DNA from: Heterotrichella gracilis | Taxonomy: Eukaryota > Sar > Xanthophyceae > Tribonematales > Xanthonemataceae | Direction of reading: 5' to 3' | NCBI GenBank assembly: GCA_032358255.1 | Contig: JAULBX010008883.1 | Coordinates: forward strand, 186,001 to 250,000 | Length of the DNA stretch: 64,000 nt | Part shown: positions 36,164-48,820 of the stretch, piece by piece | Numbering within the stretch: position 1 is the stretch's first letter | Layout of the letters: each line of letters opens with the position of its first letter | Translations under genes and position numbers: made by a program | Notes under the pieces: model-generated | Databases searched by the model: none | Told to the model about the DNA's origin: nothing | What the model saw: only the letters and a program-made list of their open reading frames with translations

Positions 36164-37982
36164 AGACACCATTTGTGCTCAATGGAAACCACAACGGGTA
36201 GAGAAAGGGGGTACGGTACTGGTTGTGGGCAGTGAGGAACAAGGAGCAGGCGAGAAGATTACTAAGCATGTGGCAAGATGGCAGGAGAGCACCTGAGCTG
36301 ACCTGAGTAAATGAATCATACAATTGCTATAAGGCAGCGTGATGTTGACAGCCATGGGTAGGGGGGAGGGGGGAAGCAGCCTGGGGATGGGCAGGGATGG
36401 ATCAGCACTGCTGATGGTCACATTACAACAGGCTGGCTGCGTGGTGGCTTGTGGCATCAATAGCCAGGCGGGCAGTAGGCCCATTGTGTCCGAACACCAT
36501 TGATTCTTCCGCGTATACTTTTTTCAGCAGCTGAAGGACCATTAACTTAATAACTTGGGCGCAATTGTTGCCTGGATGAGCTGTGGGCTTTTTTTGTTTG
36601 TTTTACCATCCATCAGACTGCCTTACTCGCCCCAAACCACTACTGTCGCATCAATACCAACAACGAGGTATGATAGATTGGGCTAGTTTTCAAGATGCCC
36701 ATCATGCGTAACATGCCGTTGTCTCCCCCACACTACGGTTTCAGCACCTAATTACCCACGTTGTGGGGCGCTGCAAAGCATTGTGCATGTGCAACTGCGC
36801 TAGCAAACCTCCTCCCATTAGCTGAAATGCATTTTACAATTGATACATCTTGCCAACGCATGTTATTAATCAGACGTACGTATTCAGCTAACTGGCTTTT
36901 AATTGAGCAAGTTGCGTGATAATTGTTTGCGCCCAACAAGCGTAGTTTTTGTTCAGCATGATATTATGAAAATTTCATTTAATGACGATTTACACCTAGG
37001 TCCTAGGCTAGGACCAGGTATAGCTTCCGCAGCCCGCCTAAGCCCACATTGATGAGCCCTTATCCGTACGTTTCGTTTGCACAACTGCTGCACCCGGTCA
37101 TCGGCATTGATTACAGTTCAGTCACCACAATTCTGAATCATTGGCAAGGTAAGAAATACAAAAACGCCCTCAATGACAGCCATTTTTTTGCAAGTGGAAT
37201 TGCCCTCCACAAGGGGGGCAATTGCCATCAACACCAGCTTTTTGCACCAGCTTTTTGCACACGCATCATTCAATGCTTTTGCTTTTGAACAAATCCTTCT
37301 AAGTTCTTTCAACAGCCCAACATCATACCTCCAATATTTTGTAAACCAACCCAAGTTTTTCAACATGCGTATGTCAAATCTACCTATCATTTATTGTACA
37401 CAGCGGGTTCCCCAGAAAAAATGGGCCGCTGGAACATGGGTATGGGGAAAATTGCCAGCTTGTAAAATACATGACACCATACACCAAGTGGGGTCTGCTA
37501 ACATGGCCCACTTGTTTGATAAAGGTACATATACAGCTTCCATCCGCTGTAGATTGGCGGTCCCAATATAGTCATGTGTCGTCCCAGTACACATCGTACA
37601 ACTCGCAATCCTATAATCATCGCCATTAACAAATGTACACCATCACAGGATGCAAGTACAGCGCACCCAATACGCAGTCATCCCGCCAAACAATGTTCCA
37701 TCTCAAAAAGAGTTGCTCTCAGATATCAGTCTGCCTGCCAAACCACGCCTCCATCCCAAAGGATGCTCTCAAATTTACACTGCAAACTCAAAGCAGTTCA
37801 CCCTAAACATGTTGTTGCAACAAATCCTAATCCATATCAATCATACTGCAATACCCATCGCTTCAACCAATCGTACTCCAATCACCAATGCTGCTGCATC
37901 AGCCACTCCTGCAGCGCTCCACTCCAAGCCCCAGCCCCCCCATCACTTTTTGTACTCGTAATTGCTCCCTCCCTCCAGATGT
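36164..37982. other. Intergenic region between convergent GH9 and HAD genes
   Basis: Contains both 3' UTRs. The stretch 37570-37980 is strikingly poor in G on the + strand (A/C/T-rich). No exon is supported. Confidence 0.5.
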
Positions 37983-39909
37983 TCAGCCATACGCATGCAG
38001 GGCCATGCGCGCCCTGCTCCCGAGGATCACGCCCCTGGGCTCCAGCACAAACTGCTGAATGGCCTGCGCAACCCCATCCTCACTATTAGCCCCCACCACA
38101 TAGTCTGCCGCCGCGCGCGCCCCCGGTCCCGCGTTTCCCATTGCCACCGCCACCCCCGCCATCTCCAGCATCTCCACGTCGTTCTCGCCATCCCCAAGGG
38201 CCATGATTGAGGATGCGGGGATGCGCAGGTAGTTGAGCAGCCAGGCCAGGCCGGCGCCCTTGGAGGCAGACAGGGGGAGGACCTGTGCAGGCAAGGAGGG
38301 GATAGGTCAGCCACTGCAAGTGGCATGTTTCTTCTGTGGGGTCAAAAGCTAAAAGTACAAGTATCTGCTTTCTCCAGACGATTTAGATGAACTTGGGTGT
38401 AGAAATGAAACATGTTAATAAAGGGGCATTATTGTTGCCACCAGTGTCCATTCCTGGGCCTGCCCTGCATGGCTACTGTACGCACTTCGATGATCAAACC
38501 AACCCTGCCTGCCCCAGGCCGGCTAACAGGGATGCACCAGCCCGCACCCCCTCCCCTCGCCCCTCACCTCCAGCATCCCCTTGAGCGCGGTGGTGAAGCT
38601 CACCCTGCCCTTGAACCGCTCCTCGGCCAGGGGCCGGATCTGCTCGATGCGCTCCTGGCCCTCCATCAGGATCAGCTTCTGCACCCGGACGCTGCCCACA
38701 ACCCCCTCCAGGGGCCCCACCGCCTCGGGGGGGGGCTCCTTGTAGAACAGCAGGCGGTCGGTGTGACGGTTGATGGCGTTGCACAGGATGCGGTCGCCGC
38801 TGTAGGCGGTGAGGGTCAGGCCTGTGGGGGAGAGGGATAGGGTTAAGAGGTGCAGGAGGGAGAGGGTGGGATTTCCAGGGTACAGGTTTAACTGGCAGTT
38901 GGGCGACACGAGCTTGCAAGGCATGCATGGAGGTGAGGGAAGGGAAGCAGACATTGGAGGCGTATGTGGTGGTGAGGACAAGTGATAATAAATATGGTGT
39001 TTGGCATGAAGGGTTTGTAGGGTTTTGCCCCCACCGTGCTCCTGTGCAAACTCGATCACTTCCAATACCAGTGCGTCCTCCAGGCTGCGGCTGTACAGCA
39101 CCTCCCCGTTGCACCCGCACACCATCAGCCCCTGGAGAAACACACCGGGCAGGCCGGCGCCCAGGCGGGGCAGCACCTCGCGCGCCCAGGGACCGTAGGC
39201 CTTGCCAGTGGCCACGATGGCCTGTGGGGGATAGCAAAACCCTAGGTTAGGGCATAAATGGGCATGGGGTGCATTGGCCTCCAATGCACCCCTTGGTGGG
39301 GTTGCGAGTGCTTGGGCAGAGTCATAGTCTACAGAGTTGCCACATCCCTTGGGAGATGTGGGTCTCGGAACCACGAAGAAACACGCACGGAAGCAATGCA
39401 CAGTGGCGGAGATGGCCTGGCCATGCACAGATGCAGCTCATCACCCACCGGCACGCCCAACGCAGCTGCGGTCTTCACAGCCCGTTCCACCCGGTTAGTC
39501 AGCTCCTGTTGCGGGTTGAGGAGGGTGCCGTCCACGTCGGTGGCGATGAGGCGGACCGGGGTGGCGAGGGCATGGGTGGGAGGCGCCAGGCGAGCGGGCC
39601 GACACCGCTGTTGAGTTTGCTGCGTGATCTGCACCACAACCGGTCGCAATCAGAGGGCTTTGTGGAGCGTATGGGTTGCAGGTGAAGCGCTGCGTGCGCT
39701 GGCGTTCGTTCCGGAGACTGTGGGTTGTGATGGCGAGATATGGATGCACGAGATGGATATTTCTGCAACAGTACCGCAAAGTCGGGAACCACCAAGGTGG
39801 TGAAGGTCCTACAGCTGATATGATAGGGAATCAACCGACTCCAACCGTTCAAGAGCCGTACCTTATTGGTGAATGCGTGTCGAGCGGTAGACAAGGGGTG
39901 GCTTGCCAT
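37983..39909 (-). CDS. HAD-superfamily phosphatase, Cof/type IIB-like
   Basis: Exons read 39909-39862, 39628-39449, 39221-39035, 38821-38568 and 38282-37983; 322 aa, phases consistent. All four HAD motifs are visible: motif I LIATDVDGTLLNP (nucleophile and acid/base Asp near residues 47 and 49), motif II in the AIVATGKAYG segment (Thr in VATG), motif III Lys in SASKGAGLAWLL (near 231), and motif IV MALGDGENDVEML (near 251-260). The cap between motifs II and III is of the C2B kind. Cof-type enzymes dephosphorylate sugar phosphates, nucleotides or vitamin B6 phosphate; the substrate is not predictable here. The first 16 residues (MASHPLSTARHAFTNK) resemble an organelle targeting peptide, and the junction to exon 2 is in phase. 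Confidence 0.88.
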
Positions 39910-40831
39910 GCTGTTCAACACTGTCTTCTAGAAGCCAAGGGGTCTGGGTGCGCCACGAAACAGGGCAGGTGTCGGCGAGCAAAGAGTACCCACTACAAAA
40001 GGGCGTCAAAACAGGAGCTGGCAGTTGCAACGCTATTCCTTGAGAGGGAGTTCCGTCTTTTAAACCTCAGATCACCCTGTCGGAAACCACCCTGTCGGCA
40101 CCACCCATGTGTGTGTATCTCTGTATCCGGGTACTAGCAGCAGGGAAACGCACCACAACACAGCCACAAGAGGGACAGGTACCAGATGATGGCGCAGAAG
40201 GAACAATTTGTGGTGAGTGTGCACCTCAATCAAGCGTTTTATGTCGGAGGTTGCCTGGCCCTGCAAAAAGCTGATACTGCTGACTCGGACTTTTGGGCAG
40301 TATCAGATACGCAAAGTGCACTTCCAATTGCTGACCTGATTTTGGGTCGCTGCAACTTGTAGTGCAAGGACTTGCAACTGACAGGCCCAGCTGGTTATGA
40401 GTGTTCGCTTGGCCAAACTAGCTGTTTCTTTACGTTGTTGTGTCTCAATGGTGGTCACCATGGTGGTCATGCCATATGCTGCTGGGGAGGCAATGGCATG
40501 TGGTGCACCAAGCCACATGCGGTCAATACGATGCCCAGTGTGTCGTTTGCACCATTCTTGAGGAGAGATGGCAACGCACTTTTGCAACACACGTGAATGG
40601 CTTGTGTGCACACAGTGTCGCCGCAACTCCCAGGATGCATCAGTGGGGCGGTGATCTTAATGTTGATGCTATTATATTCCCCTCCAGAAATCACCCCCCG
40701 CTGGCATCTGCATGATATTTGCCATCCCCTATGTCCCAAAATTGTCACACGTGGTGCCCAACGGCTCCGGCTGTACACCCTCACACCCCCCTTTGCAATC
40801 CCCCCCCTCCGGTCCCCCTTCTATCTTCTAT
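39910..40831. other. Intergenic region
   Basis: Upstream of the HAD gene and downstream of the unrecognised minus gene. A plus open frame across 39676-40137 overlaps the HAD first exon and shows no coding features. Nothing recognised. Confidence 0.45.
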
Positions 40832-43642
40832 CTATGTCCCCCTTGGGTACAGCACCCCTTCCTCCACCCCCACCGCCGTCATGCTGCTGTGCCGCCCGGG
40901 CTGCACCAGGAACGAGTGCGCAAGCCGTGCACGCGCCACGTGGCGGGAAAGCGCAGCACCACCCACTGGGGCCGGGCATGGGTCCCCCCCGGGCTGCTGC
41001 TGCGGCGGCTGTGGTGGCGGTGGCATGGGTGGCGGTATGAGGGGGCGCGCCAGGTTGGCCTCCAGGTGTATGCGCAGCAGCTGAAGCTGAAGCTGGTGAC
41101 CCGCCCTACGGGGGGGAACTGAAGGGTGTGGAACAAGCAGCTGGTGTGCATATCGGGGATGACCATTATTTTTTCATTGCTGGAAGTGCAACAGGGCTGC
41201 CAATGAACAACGCATTGCATACAACTTGAAGCCACCGAATAATTTGGGCCATCTTCGACTTGCAGCAACCCAAACACATTTTGATTTCAAACTAAGCGGG
41301 ACACACCAGCCAAGCTGTCCATAGGTCATGCATGCCATGTCCTAAAGCCGATTCCCTCCCCTGCCCCACTCACGTCTCCAGCGCCAGCAGCTCCTTGTGG
41401 TCCCTGTAACCCACGCGCAGCACCCCCCCTGGCGCCAGGTGTCGCGGCCACAGCAGGTCGGCCAGGGAGGCGGTGGGGCGGGTGTAAGCGGGGAGGGAGT
41501 CATAGATGTAGGGGGGTAGCCACACGCCAGGCTACAGGACAGTTGGGTTTGGCAATGTTTGCGGATGCACGAGGAGGTATACTGCATGTGCCCAAATGTA
41601 TTGGCGCAAAGATGGATGTCACCCTGGCAGGGCGATAATTATCTAATATTGGGCATGAAATACTCTGTTGGTTGCTATTTACTAAACAAGCATCTCTTTG
41701 ACCAATGTTACTGCCATTTTTGCCATTCAAGCTGTAATTACATGACAATTTCATCGCTGACTCATGCCTGTGACATGCCACGGGATCCATAGGATCGTGG
41801 TGCTGGGAAAGCTCCGCCATCCCAGCGTGCATGTTGGTAATCACGCATGCTGGATACGTACCACTTCTGGTGGAGCGCTTGCCTCCTGTGCCTCTATGCC
41901 CGCACGGCAAGGGCCAACGTGCTGGGGGCCAGAAGGCTGGGCTTGCCTGCCATGTGGATTCAGGTCCTGTTGGGCGCTGTCTGCCGCATTCAGCATGGCC
42001 TCCAATAGGCCATCTCGCAGCAGAACGGCTTCTTCAGACATGCCCTCACCTGCACGCCATGCATGCAACACCACTTGAAGGAAATCGTCATAAATTTAAT
42101 CAATTTTGAATGCTAAAAATCAATAGTAAAGACTGTGTTATGGTAAATGCAGCAGACTTGCCTTCTTGACCTGCCACACTAAGCGCGGCATGCTCTGCCT
42201 GGATGTCCTCCCACAGCGCAGCCAGGTGCGTGCCATGTGGCGCCCCGCCAGCAGCCTCCTGCTCCAGTGCATGCACTAAAAAGCGCTCAGCCTCCACCAG
42301 GGCAATGGCCCGGACCAGCCTGGGGGCGCACAGTCAAGAAAAGCAGAAAGTGTGAGGAAACATGGGCAGGCCATCGGGGTGAATCCAAATAGTGGCACGG
42401 TACATGCATTAATACAGATCATTGATTTGATATACAAAAACTATGGAAAAACAAAGGGCAAATAAAAAGGTGAAATTTAACACGATGCGTTATTAGTGTC
42501 CCTCGCATATATCTGGGGTCATGCATTATTACCTGTTGGAAAGTGGCGGCGCTTGTTGGCGCAACCGCTGCCCAGCATCACTCACACGCTGCATGAAATG
42601 GAGCTCAGCATCCTCCACCACCCCCCTCCCCTGCTGCAGGTACTCCTCGATACTGTTTGCCCCCTTGACCTCCCCTCCTCCATCACGTGTACCCTCCCCT
42701 GTGCGCACTCCAGCATAGGCGTTGGGCACAGATCCATTGGCCAAGTGGCTTTGGAACTGCTGCATGCATTTCCGAAGCTCCAGTGGGAGCTCAAGGGGAA
42801 CATCCTCATATGCAGATGCTGGAGGAGGTCGTGAAGCGTATCCAGGACTGAACGGTTGAGTTCCACCTGAGGGTGCGGTATGTTGGCGAGCAGTGGATAC
42901 CTGGCGTGGATGCTGGACTGACTGTGTTGACTGTGTGCCTAATAGTGGAACCTTGGCTGTGGCGTGGCCTGCATTCTTCCTGCTTGGCTGGTTGCCAGCC
43001 TCCTGGGATGTGAGAGGATTGCTTGGCTGCGGTCCTTGGCTTGCGCTTCTGGTTGATCCAGTAGCTGTCGTGGGGGGTCGGACGGCTCTGGGTGGCTTTG
43101 GCTGAGGCCGTGCCAGTGCAGCACTTTCGCGCACTTGCTTTGCAGCCGCCAGGGCTTTCAGCAGGGGGTCATCGGGGACTGAAAGCAGGGGCGATGTTGA
43201 CACCCGCTATTCAATCAGAATTCCAATTTCTTTACACCAATTGCATTCGTTCCTTGAGAGTGTTTAATGTTTGCTGCTGAGGGCCAACAAGCAGCACTCT
43301 TATGTGCCAAGATTTTGCAACAGCCTTACCAGTGCTTGCAAGAAGGCTCTTTTTCTTGCCCGCATCTGCACTGGCGTCAGGAGTAGGTTGGGGCGCAGGC
43401 TCTGCAAGGGCTTGCTTACGTGCGTCTCGGCGGGTTTTGAGGGCCTTTACTTGGTGGGACAGGCGCTGCAGCGATGCCTCCTCTATGCCAAGCTGCGCGG
43501 ACACCCTTTTGTACACCTGGGCAATAGGTCTGGTTACAACCCTTGACAGGAATATTGCAATGGGTTTGTAAACCCATCTTGCTCCATACTTGAAAATGCA
43601 GCAGGCAAAAAGGCCACCACCATTGATATATTGACGAGGCAT
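40832..43642 (-). CDS. Unrecognised 578-aa protein (5' end may extend)
   Basis: Exons read 43642-43330, 43178-42533, 42319-42162, 42049-41862, 41531-41374 and 41105-40832, all in phase. The N-terminus has a hydrophobic, aromatic stretch (GGGLFACCIFKYGARWVYKP), then a basic helical segment (LQRLSHQVKALKTRRDARKQ). The middle is Ser/Pro/Gln-rich and probably disordered, followed by helices (LVRAIALVEAERFLVHALEQ) and a conserved-looking block (PPYIYDSLPAYTRPTASLAD, then HLAPGGVLRVGYRDHKELLA). The C-terminus has a Pro/Gln-rich loop and ends EEGVLYPRGT. I do not recognise the family. The intron after 42162 has a classic GC donor (GAAG|GCAAGT). The ATG at 43642 is the first in the open frame, but an exon further upstream is possible because that frame extends to an AG-rich boundary near 43665. 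Confidence 0.65.
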
Positions 43643-45277
43643 ACTAGTTAAAAGCGTCTTTGCGAAACTTGACACTGGTTCCGTTTAAGAGCTAAAGACA
43701 CAACAGGGCAGTATGCACCCAGTTAGTCCAAAGGTGTCAGGACCCATCTGACCTTCGATAGGTCCACGATCAGATGACGCAGACTGTCGCTAAGCTCTTG
43801 TGGGTCTTCCATAAACGACAGGGACTACTGGTTAGCACCTTTATCTCCTCTACCCCTGTCAAGGATGCCATACGTGGTCGAGAAACAAACGCATGCATGC
43901 ATGCAGTGCGGCGAACAGTCACTGCCTCAGTCACATGCAGATGCCGTGGACTCAGCAAGTGCCAATGCGATATGGGCACGCTCTTTGGACCAGTGTGTTT
44001 TTGAAGGTTAGCATGCACATCAGCGTTCTGACAGTTGCTGGAAAAATGGGGGAAGCCTTATCACTATGCCTGCACAGTTTCCTCCCCGCCTGCCTGCGTG
44101 GTTTCGGGTGTCACGACACACTCGTTTGCATGCACCTCTCGACACCGTCACGGAGGCAACAAGCAAAGCCCTGTTATAGCCAAGATGGCTTCCACCGCAA
44201 GGGTTATGGCCAAGCCATATGCGTGGGAGCACCTTTGGACTGCCTGTACACACCGTTTACACCGCACGGCAGTTGACATTTGGTGATATTGATAGCAATA
44301 CCAGACCACTCAGAGTCCAAAAGGGTGTGTAGCCCTTGTACACACTTTGGAGAGTCGGTCCCTTCGGTCCAGTGGGTGGTTGTTGATAAACTGCAGAGGA
44401 GTATAGCAAGACATCAATTATGGGGGCCAGGTTGAGTCGAAGCAGAGAGTCAAGAAGGAGCTCAATACAAGGTAGGCGGATTTGTGCGCAAAGGGCTTTC
44501 CCTGCCTCCAACAGAGCAGTGTCAAAACGTGCGGGCTGCTGTTGATCTCGGGTTGTTTGTTTCCCATTGCTGGTAGCTATAGCGCCTTAGGTGGGGTAGC
44601 TATAGCGCTATGTGGCCATGTGGCGAGGGGCGAGGCCACAAGGACACCTACAGCGCAAGCGTGTATGGGTTTTGGAGGCTGAAATCTTATCCTCCAGGGT
44701 CTTAACTTGTTCTCCATGATCTTAAGTTGTCCTGCCCCAACAAGCTCGCCTCGGTTTTCAAACCTCTCGCCATCTGCATAGCGACTCTCGGAAGATTTGC
44801 CTCGAATGGATCAAATCCACACAGTTTCGTTAAGTGCCCACTTGCCAAGCTGTAAAGCCGATCCTTGGCCGCCTATCGCCAGACGTGAAGCGTTGCATGA
44901 ACACTGAAGCACAGAATCATGAAGCGTTGCATCTCAATATAGCTTCCATCCTGGGGTAGTGTGTACCAGGACCAGCGCTTTTACGCCGTTCATGAATATG
45001 CACGCACAGTACCTAATTTCCTTAAGGCTGGATACGAATATACTTTTAAGCTATACCGTATAGTATGCTTCTTCATTGTGTGTTTGCAGACATGCATGTG
45101 CTTTGGGTATGCCAACCATGATGTCATGTGGCACTAGAGTCATGACCTCCCATGCAGACTCTCTGGTGCTGAACAAACACCCACAACGGGGTTGCACTTT
45201 AGATGGTCTTTCCCAATATATGCCCTATTCGCTTGCTGCTTACACGAACCCCTGCTAGACACACCACCTTTTGCCAG
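43643..45277. other. Intergenic region with candidate upstream minus-strand exons
   Basis: Two minus-strand stretches look coding: about 43835-43763 (SLSFMEDPQELSDSLRHLIV, then DLSK and a GTCAGA donor) and 44511-44257 (IELLLDSLLRLNLAPIIDVL, then TPFWTLSGLVLLSIS). They could be 5' exons of the 40832-43642 gene, but phases could not be joined, so they are left out of it. Confidence 0.35.
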
Positions 45278-46950
45278 GCGGCCTACCATTGCCGACAGAG
45301 TACAACATACCACCACTGGCCAAAGCTTTTGCCACTGACGTTGGCAGCACCCCACCCAAACCCAACCCATCTATATTACTGCATCCGCACACGCCATCCC
45401 CCTCCCACACCCCACCCACCCCAACCCCCGCAGGCCGCAGCCCGGTCCCCACCACCCCCCACCCACCCCCCACAACGCATGAAACCATCTCCTCCGATGA
45501 GCTCCTGGCCTTCCAGCTGGAGGCCCTGCGCCGCACCCTAGAGGGTCGCCCCTCCCCTTTTGACCACCACCACCAGGAGGGGCGGCGCAGGGGGAGCGAG
45601 ATACGCAGGGATGCGGCGGAGGAGGGGATGCGCCACCGCCGCTTCGCCATCGACCTCTTGGCGATAGAGGGCAGGCCGGTGCGTATGCATGATTTAGTAA
45701 ACTGCATGTTCAGGCATGCCATGCACGCCAGTACTCGTGTGCGCATCGTTGGTGCTTGGCTTGTGATGGCACTGATGGCACTCCTCTTGACATTATGGCT
45801 AATCATCCACGTTGCCTGCTTGCATGCAGACTTCTCGCCAGCCGCCAATGTGAGCAGAAATGATGTTTCTTCCCGTTTCCATGCCGCCTCTCAGCCTGAC
45901 CTATTAGGACATCAAAAAATGTGGACCCCTACTTGTCCTCGCACGATCATAGACCATGGTGCTCATCCCTAGAACTAAGCAGACCAAATGCTAGGGACCT
46001 ACTTATACTCGTAATTGCATCCCTCCTCCCCCCTTGCAGCACAACAACATCCATCTCCACAAGTCATTGACTAGCTATGCCAAAACTGTCTTGAACGAAC
46101 CCCACCGTGCCGTTCCTGCAGCACAACGACATCCTGCTGTACCGCACCCAGACCGTGGTGTCATGGGAGCGCCTGCACAGCGTGCTCATGGACCTGCCGG
46201 GCTTCAACGACTACGAGGCGTGGCTGGCGCTGGACGAGGGCAACGTGAAGCGGGGGGTCAAGCCAAGCACGCTCACAAAGCTGCAGGCGGTGCGTGGCGC
46301 ACCCAGAACCGTGTCATGTTACCCTAGGAGGGAGGTGATGAGCGGTGCAGGGCTTTCAACTCGGCACTTTGCGCTGCCCGTTTGTGGAGGGTGCACGGTT
46401 ATATTCGTTTAGTTTTCTTTTAATCTTCTATGTTTTAAGGAGAGCACTCATATTTGTAAAGATTTCTGCATTCCCTGCCGTGTTTATACACACAATATGT
46501 GCAGCTAATACCAATATAATGCATCATCCCTTGATATACGATGGCCTGGATCTACTCTCTGGAAAGCCTCCTGACCTCTGGCCGAGCAACCTGACCCCTG
46601 AATACTACTTTTTAGATGTGTTATTTCGTAGCATGTGCTCAAGCTGACATGAGGCATTTTCTTATCAGCTTCTGTCCCACTCACAGGCCTCCTCGCCCTG
46701 CACCAGCACGGACGAGTGCCACATCTGCCTGGAGAGCCCGCCACCTGGCAGGCCCCTGCTGCAGCTGCCCTGCTGCCACAGCTACTGCGCAGGCTGCATA
46801 GGCACCTGGCTGGCGGACCACGACACCTGCCCCGTGTGCAGGTTCAGGTTCCCGGAGGCTGACACCCAGCTGGTGCATGGGCCGGGGTGCGAGTGCCCGG
46901 GTTCGGGTGTGATAGCCAGGTGGCGGACGAGGGTGCCTGACGCGGGGTAG
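45278..46950 (+). CDS. RING-HC zinc-finger protein, putative E3 ubiquitin ligase (5' end incomplete)
   Basis: Exons: about 45278-45678 (or 45434-45678 if a Pro-rich part is intron), 46122-46289 and 46687-46950. The first holds a Pro/His-rich stretch, then helices (SSDELLAFQLEALRRTLEGR, MRHRRFAIDLLAIEGRP). The second encodes HNDILLYRTQTVVSWERLHS and PGFNDYEAWLALDEGN. The last is a C-terminal RING: CHICLES, LPCCHSYCAGCIGTWL, then CPVCRFRF, giving eight zinc ligands in C3HC4 order. RING proteins of this kind usually recruit E2 enzymes for substrate ubiquitination; the target is unknown. The stop is TAG at 46948-46950. No start codon was identified, since the first exon is entered in phase 1, so an upstream exon is missing. 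Confidence 0.78.
46036..46138 (+). repeat. Echo of the RING-gene exon acceptor
   Basis: TTGCAGCACAACAACATCC (about 46035-46053) matches the true junction CTGCAGCACAACGACATCC (about 46116-46134). The upstream copy lies in the intron about 80 nt before the exon. Confidence 0.55.
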
Positions 46951-47024
46951 GCGGCCACAACGGTGGGGTTGTTTCTTAGGGGGGATGTGGGGGTTGTTTT
47001 CCTGTGTTAAGGGCTGCGCACCGG

Positions 47025-47145
47025 AGGTTGCCATGGCTGGCGGGCCACGACACCTGCCTTGTGTGCTTGGAGGGCCTCGGGGACCAGGGTAAGTGCCCAA
47101 CGCATGGTGGGCGGGCAAGGGGTGCCGGATGCGGGGTAGGCAGGC
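47025..47145 (+). pseudogene. Truncated tandem copy of the RING exon 3' part
   Basis: The stretch matching TGGCTGGCGGxCCACGACAC and the following CTGC..TGTGTGC, then GGTGCCGGATGCGGGGTAGG, repeats 46800-46845 and 46931-46952 in the same order with the part between shortened. It encodes only a remnant (WLAGHDTCLVC) and cannot form a RING. It is a degenerate 3' duplicate of the adjacent host gene. Confidence 0.7.
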
Positions 47146-48558
47146 TTGCGGGTACTAACCCTGCTAAGGGTTTTGTTGGGGGGGGGGGGGAGATACTTTC
47201 TCCATGATGGGGGATGTCAATGTATATAGAGAGAGAGGGCTCGTTTGTTTCCGGGGTTTTGTTAGGGTTGTTGTACACGTAGCGCTTTGTTCCTTCCGTT
47301 GGTTTCTGCCGTAATGGCTCTAGATTTTTCGCGTAGGCGTTGGTTGATTAGACAGGGTGAGAATGCGCACTGCATAATTGCAGGGCCATCAATTACTCAC
47401 CCAGCAGGCTGCGTGCCACTAGAATTTGCAAGGTGCACGCCATCCATTTTCACAGAGGGGTGTAGGGGCAATGCCATACTGCCGGCTAGCTGTTTTCATG
47501 GCGGAGTGGGCATCACCGGCCAAGTTTGCACATCTGGTTGATGCCTGTTCAGAATGCCGCACTGCATTGCATTCCACTGATAGTCGAGCTGCTGACCCAT
47601 TCATATATGCGCTTGCTATTGGCAAATTGAATGGCATTCCAGTCTGCTTGCAACCATAGTGGCACAGATATGTACCAACACATATGCATGTATCATAATT
47701 GCCCCAGGGGTGTAGCCGGTGTTTACCACCACAAACAGTCCCGCAAGATGGCAGTAATTTTCAATACTGCCATTCTATGCTGTTGCCATCAGGTGTGATC
47801 GGTGATTGCTTGCAACTATCACTGGCAAGCCGCATTGACAATCATTATGTGCACATGTACCAAGCCCACGCTTACAGCAGGGCAGCACCTTTTGTAAAGC
47901 TATTGTACACATGATCGCATGTCACACATTGTTGCACCTCGTTGGTTCTAACTTAAGCTAAAGCAGCTCGCAAGTGCCAAGTGGCACCCCAAGGCTTTGG
48001 TGATTCAGCTTCAGATTCTGAAGCGTCAAAATTGACACCGGGGTCCCCGAGGATGGACGCTATCATGGTCACATTTACACTGGCAATCAAACTGTCATGC
48101 GCTAGCACCTGTTGCCATCTGGTCACATACCAGGGGAATATCTTAGTATCATGGTCCTTCCCCAGTGTGGGGCACAGTACCCTCGTAAGGGTTTCATAGG
48201 TTGTTGCCATGTGGCCCTCCTCGTCTTATATGTATTTTCCCTCCCCTGCCTCATATGCAGGGGGGTGCCAATTTGCTGGCCGTCGCCAGTTGCTCTTGTG
48301 CTATGCCGTTGGCCATGCACAGTGCTTTTGTTTACTCCTGTCTGACACGTTGTCCTCAGGGTTACCTTGGTTCCAGTCCTTCTCACAAGTGTAGGCTCAA
48401 TAGGCCAATTGTGTAGTACATTCTATCCCATCGGCCCTGTGCAGTTTGCCAGCCCCGAGCATTTTACCCGGGTCCAGCCCTTGAGTGGCTGTGTTCCCTG
48501 TCCCTTTCACATCAGTTGCCTGTTAGGCCGGGTGTGTCATATATTTTACTAGTCAGTC

Positions 48559-48820
48559 CCCTCGCGTGTGCGAGGGCAGCTGATTGCTCCACTGGCCCTA
48601 CCAATCTAGGTAAGATTGTTTAGCTAGCCCGGTGGCATCCTACCCACAAGACCCCTTCGTAAAAGCCGTTGGGATCTTAGACACTACCTGCTTGTCCAAT
48701 TAGGAACGCAGTCAAGCAAACCTTATTGTAATACCTTTGGAATAGTAAGTTAAATCTTGTATACCCTTTGGGGAAGCAGCATTAGCCCTCCTGACCATTC
48801 CCGGCGCTGCCGGTGAATGG
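48559..48820. other. Non-coding stretch with two strong hairpins
   Basis: CCCTCGC-GTGT-GCGAGGG at 48559-48576 is a perfect 7-bp stem with a GTGT loop. CCATTCcCGGC-GCT-GCCGgtGAATGG at 48795-48820 forms a 10-bp stem with one bulge. No known RNA family was recognised by eye. Confidence 0.3.

Noticed and set aside
43885-43907. ATGC/GCATGC palindromic runs seen here and at 14408, 34950 and 58442
   Set aside because: The motif is common throughout the window and looks like a compositional habit rather than a defined site.
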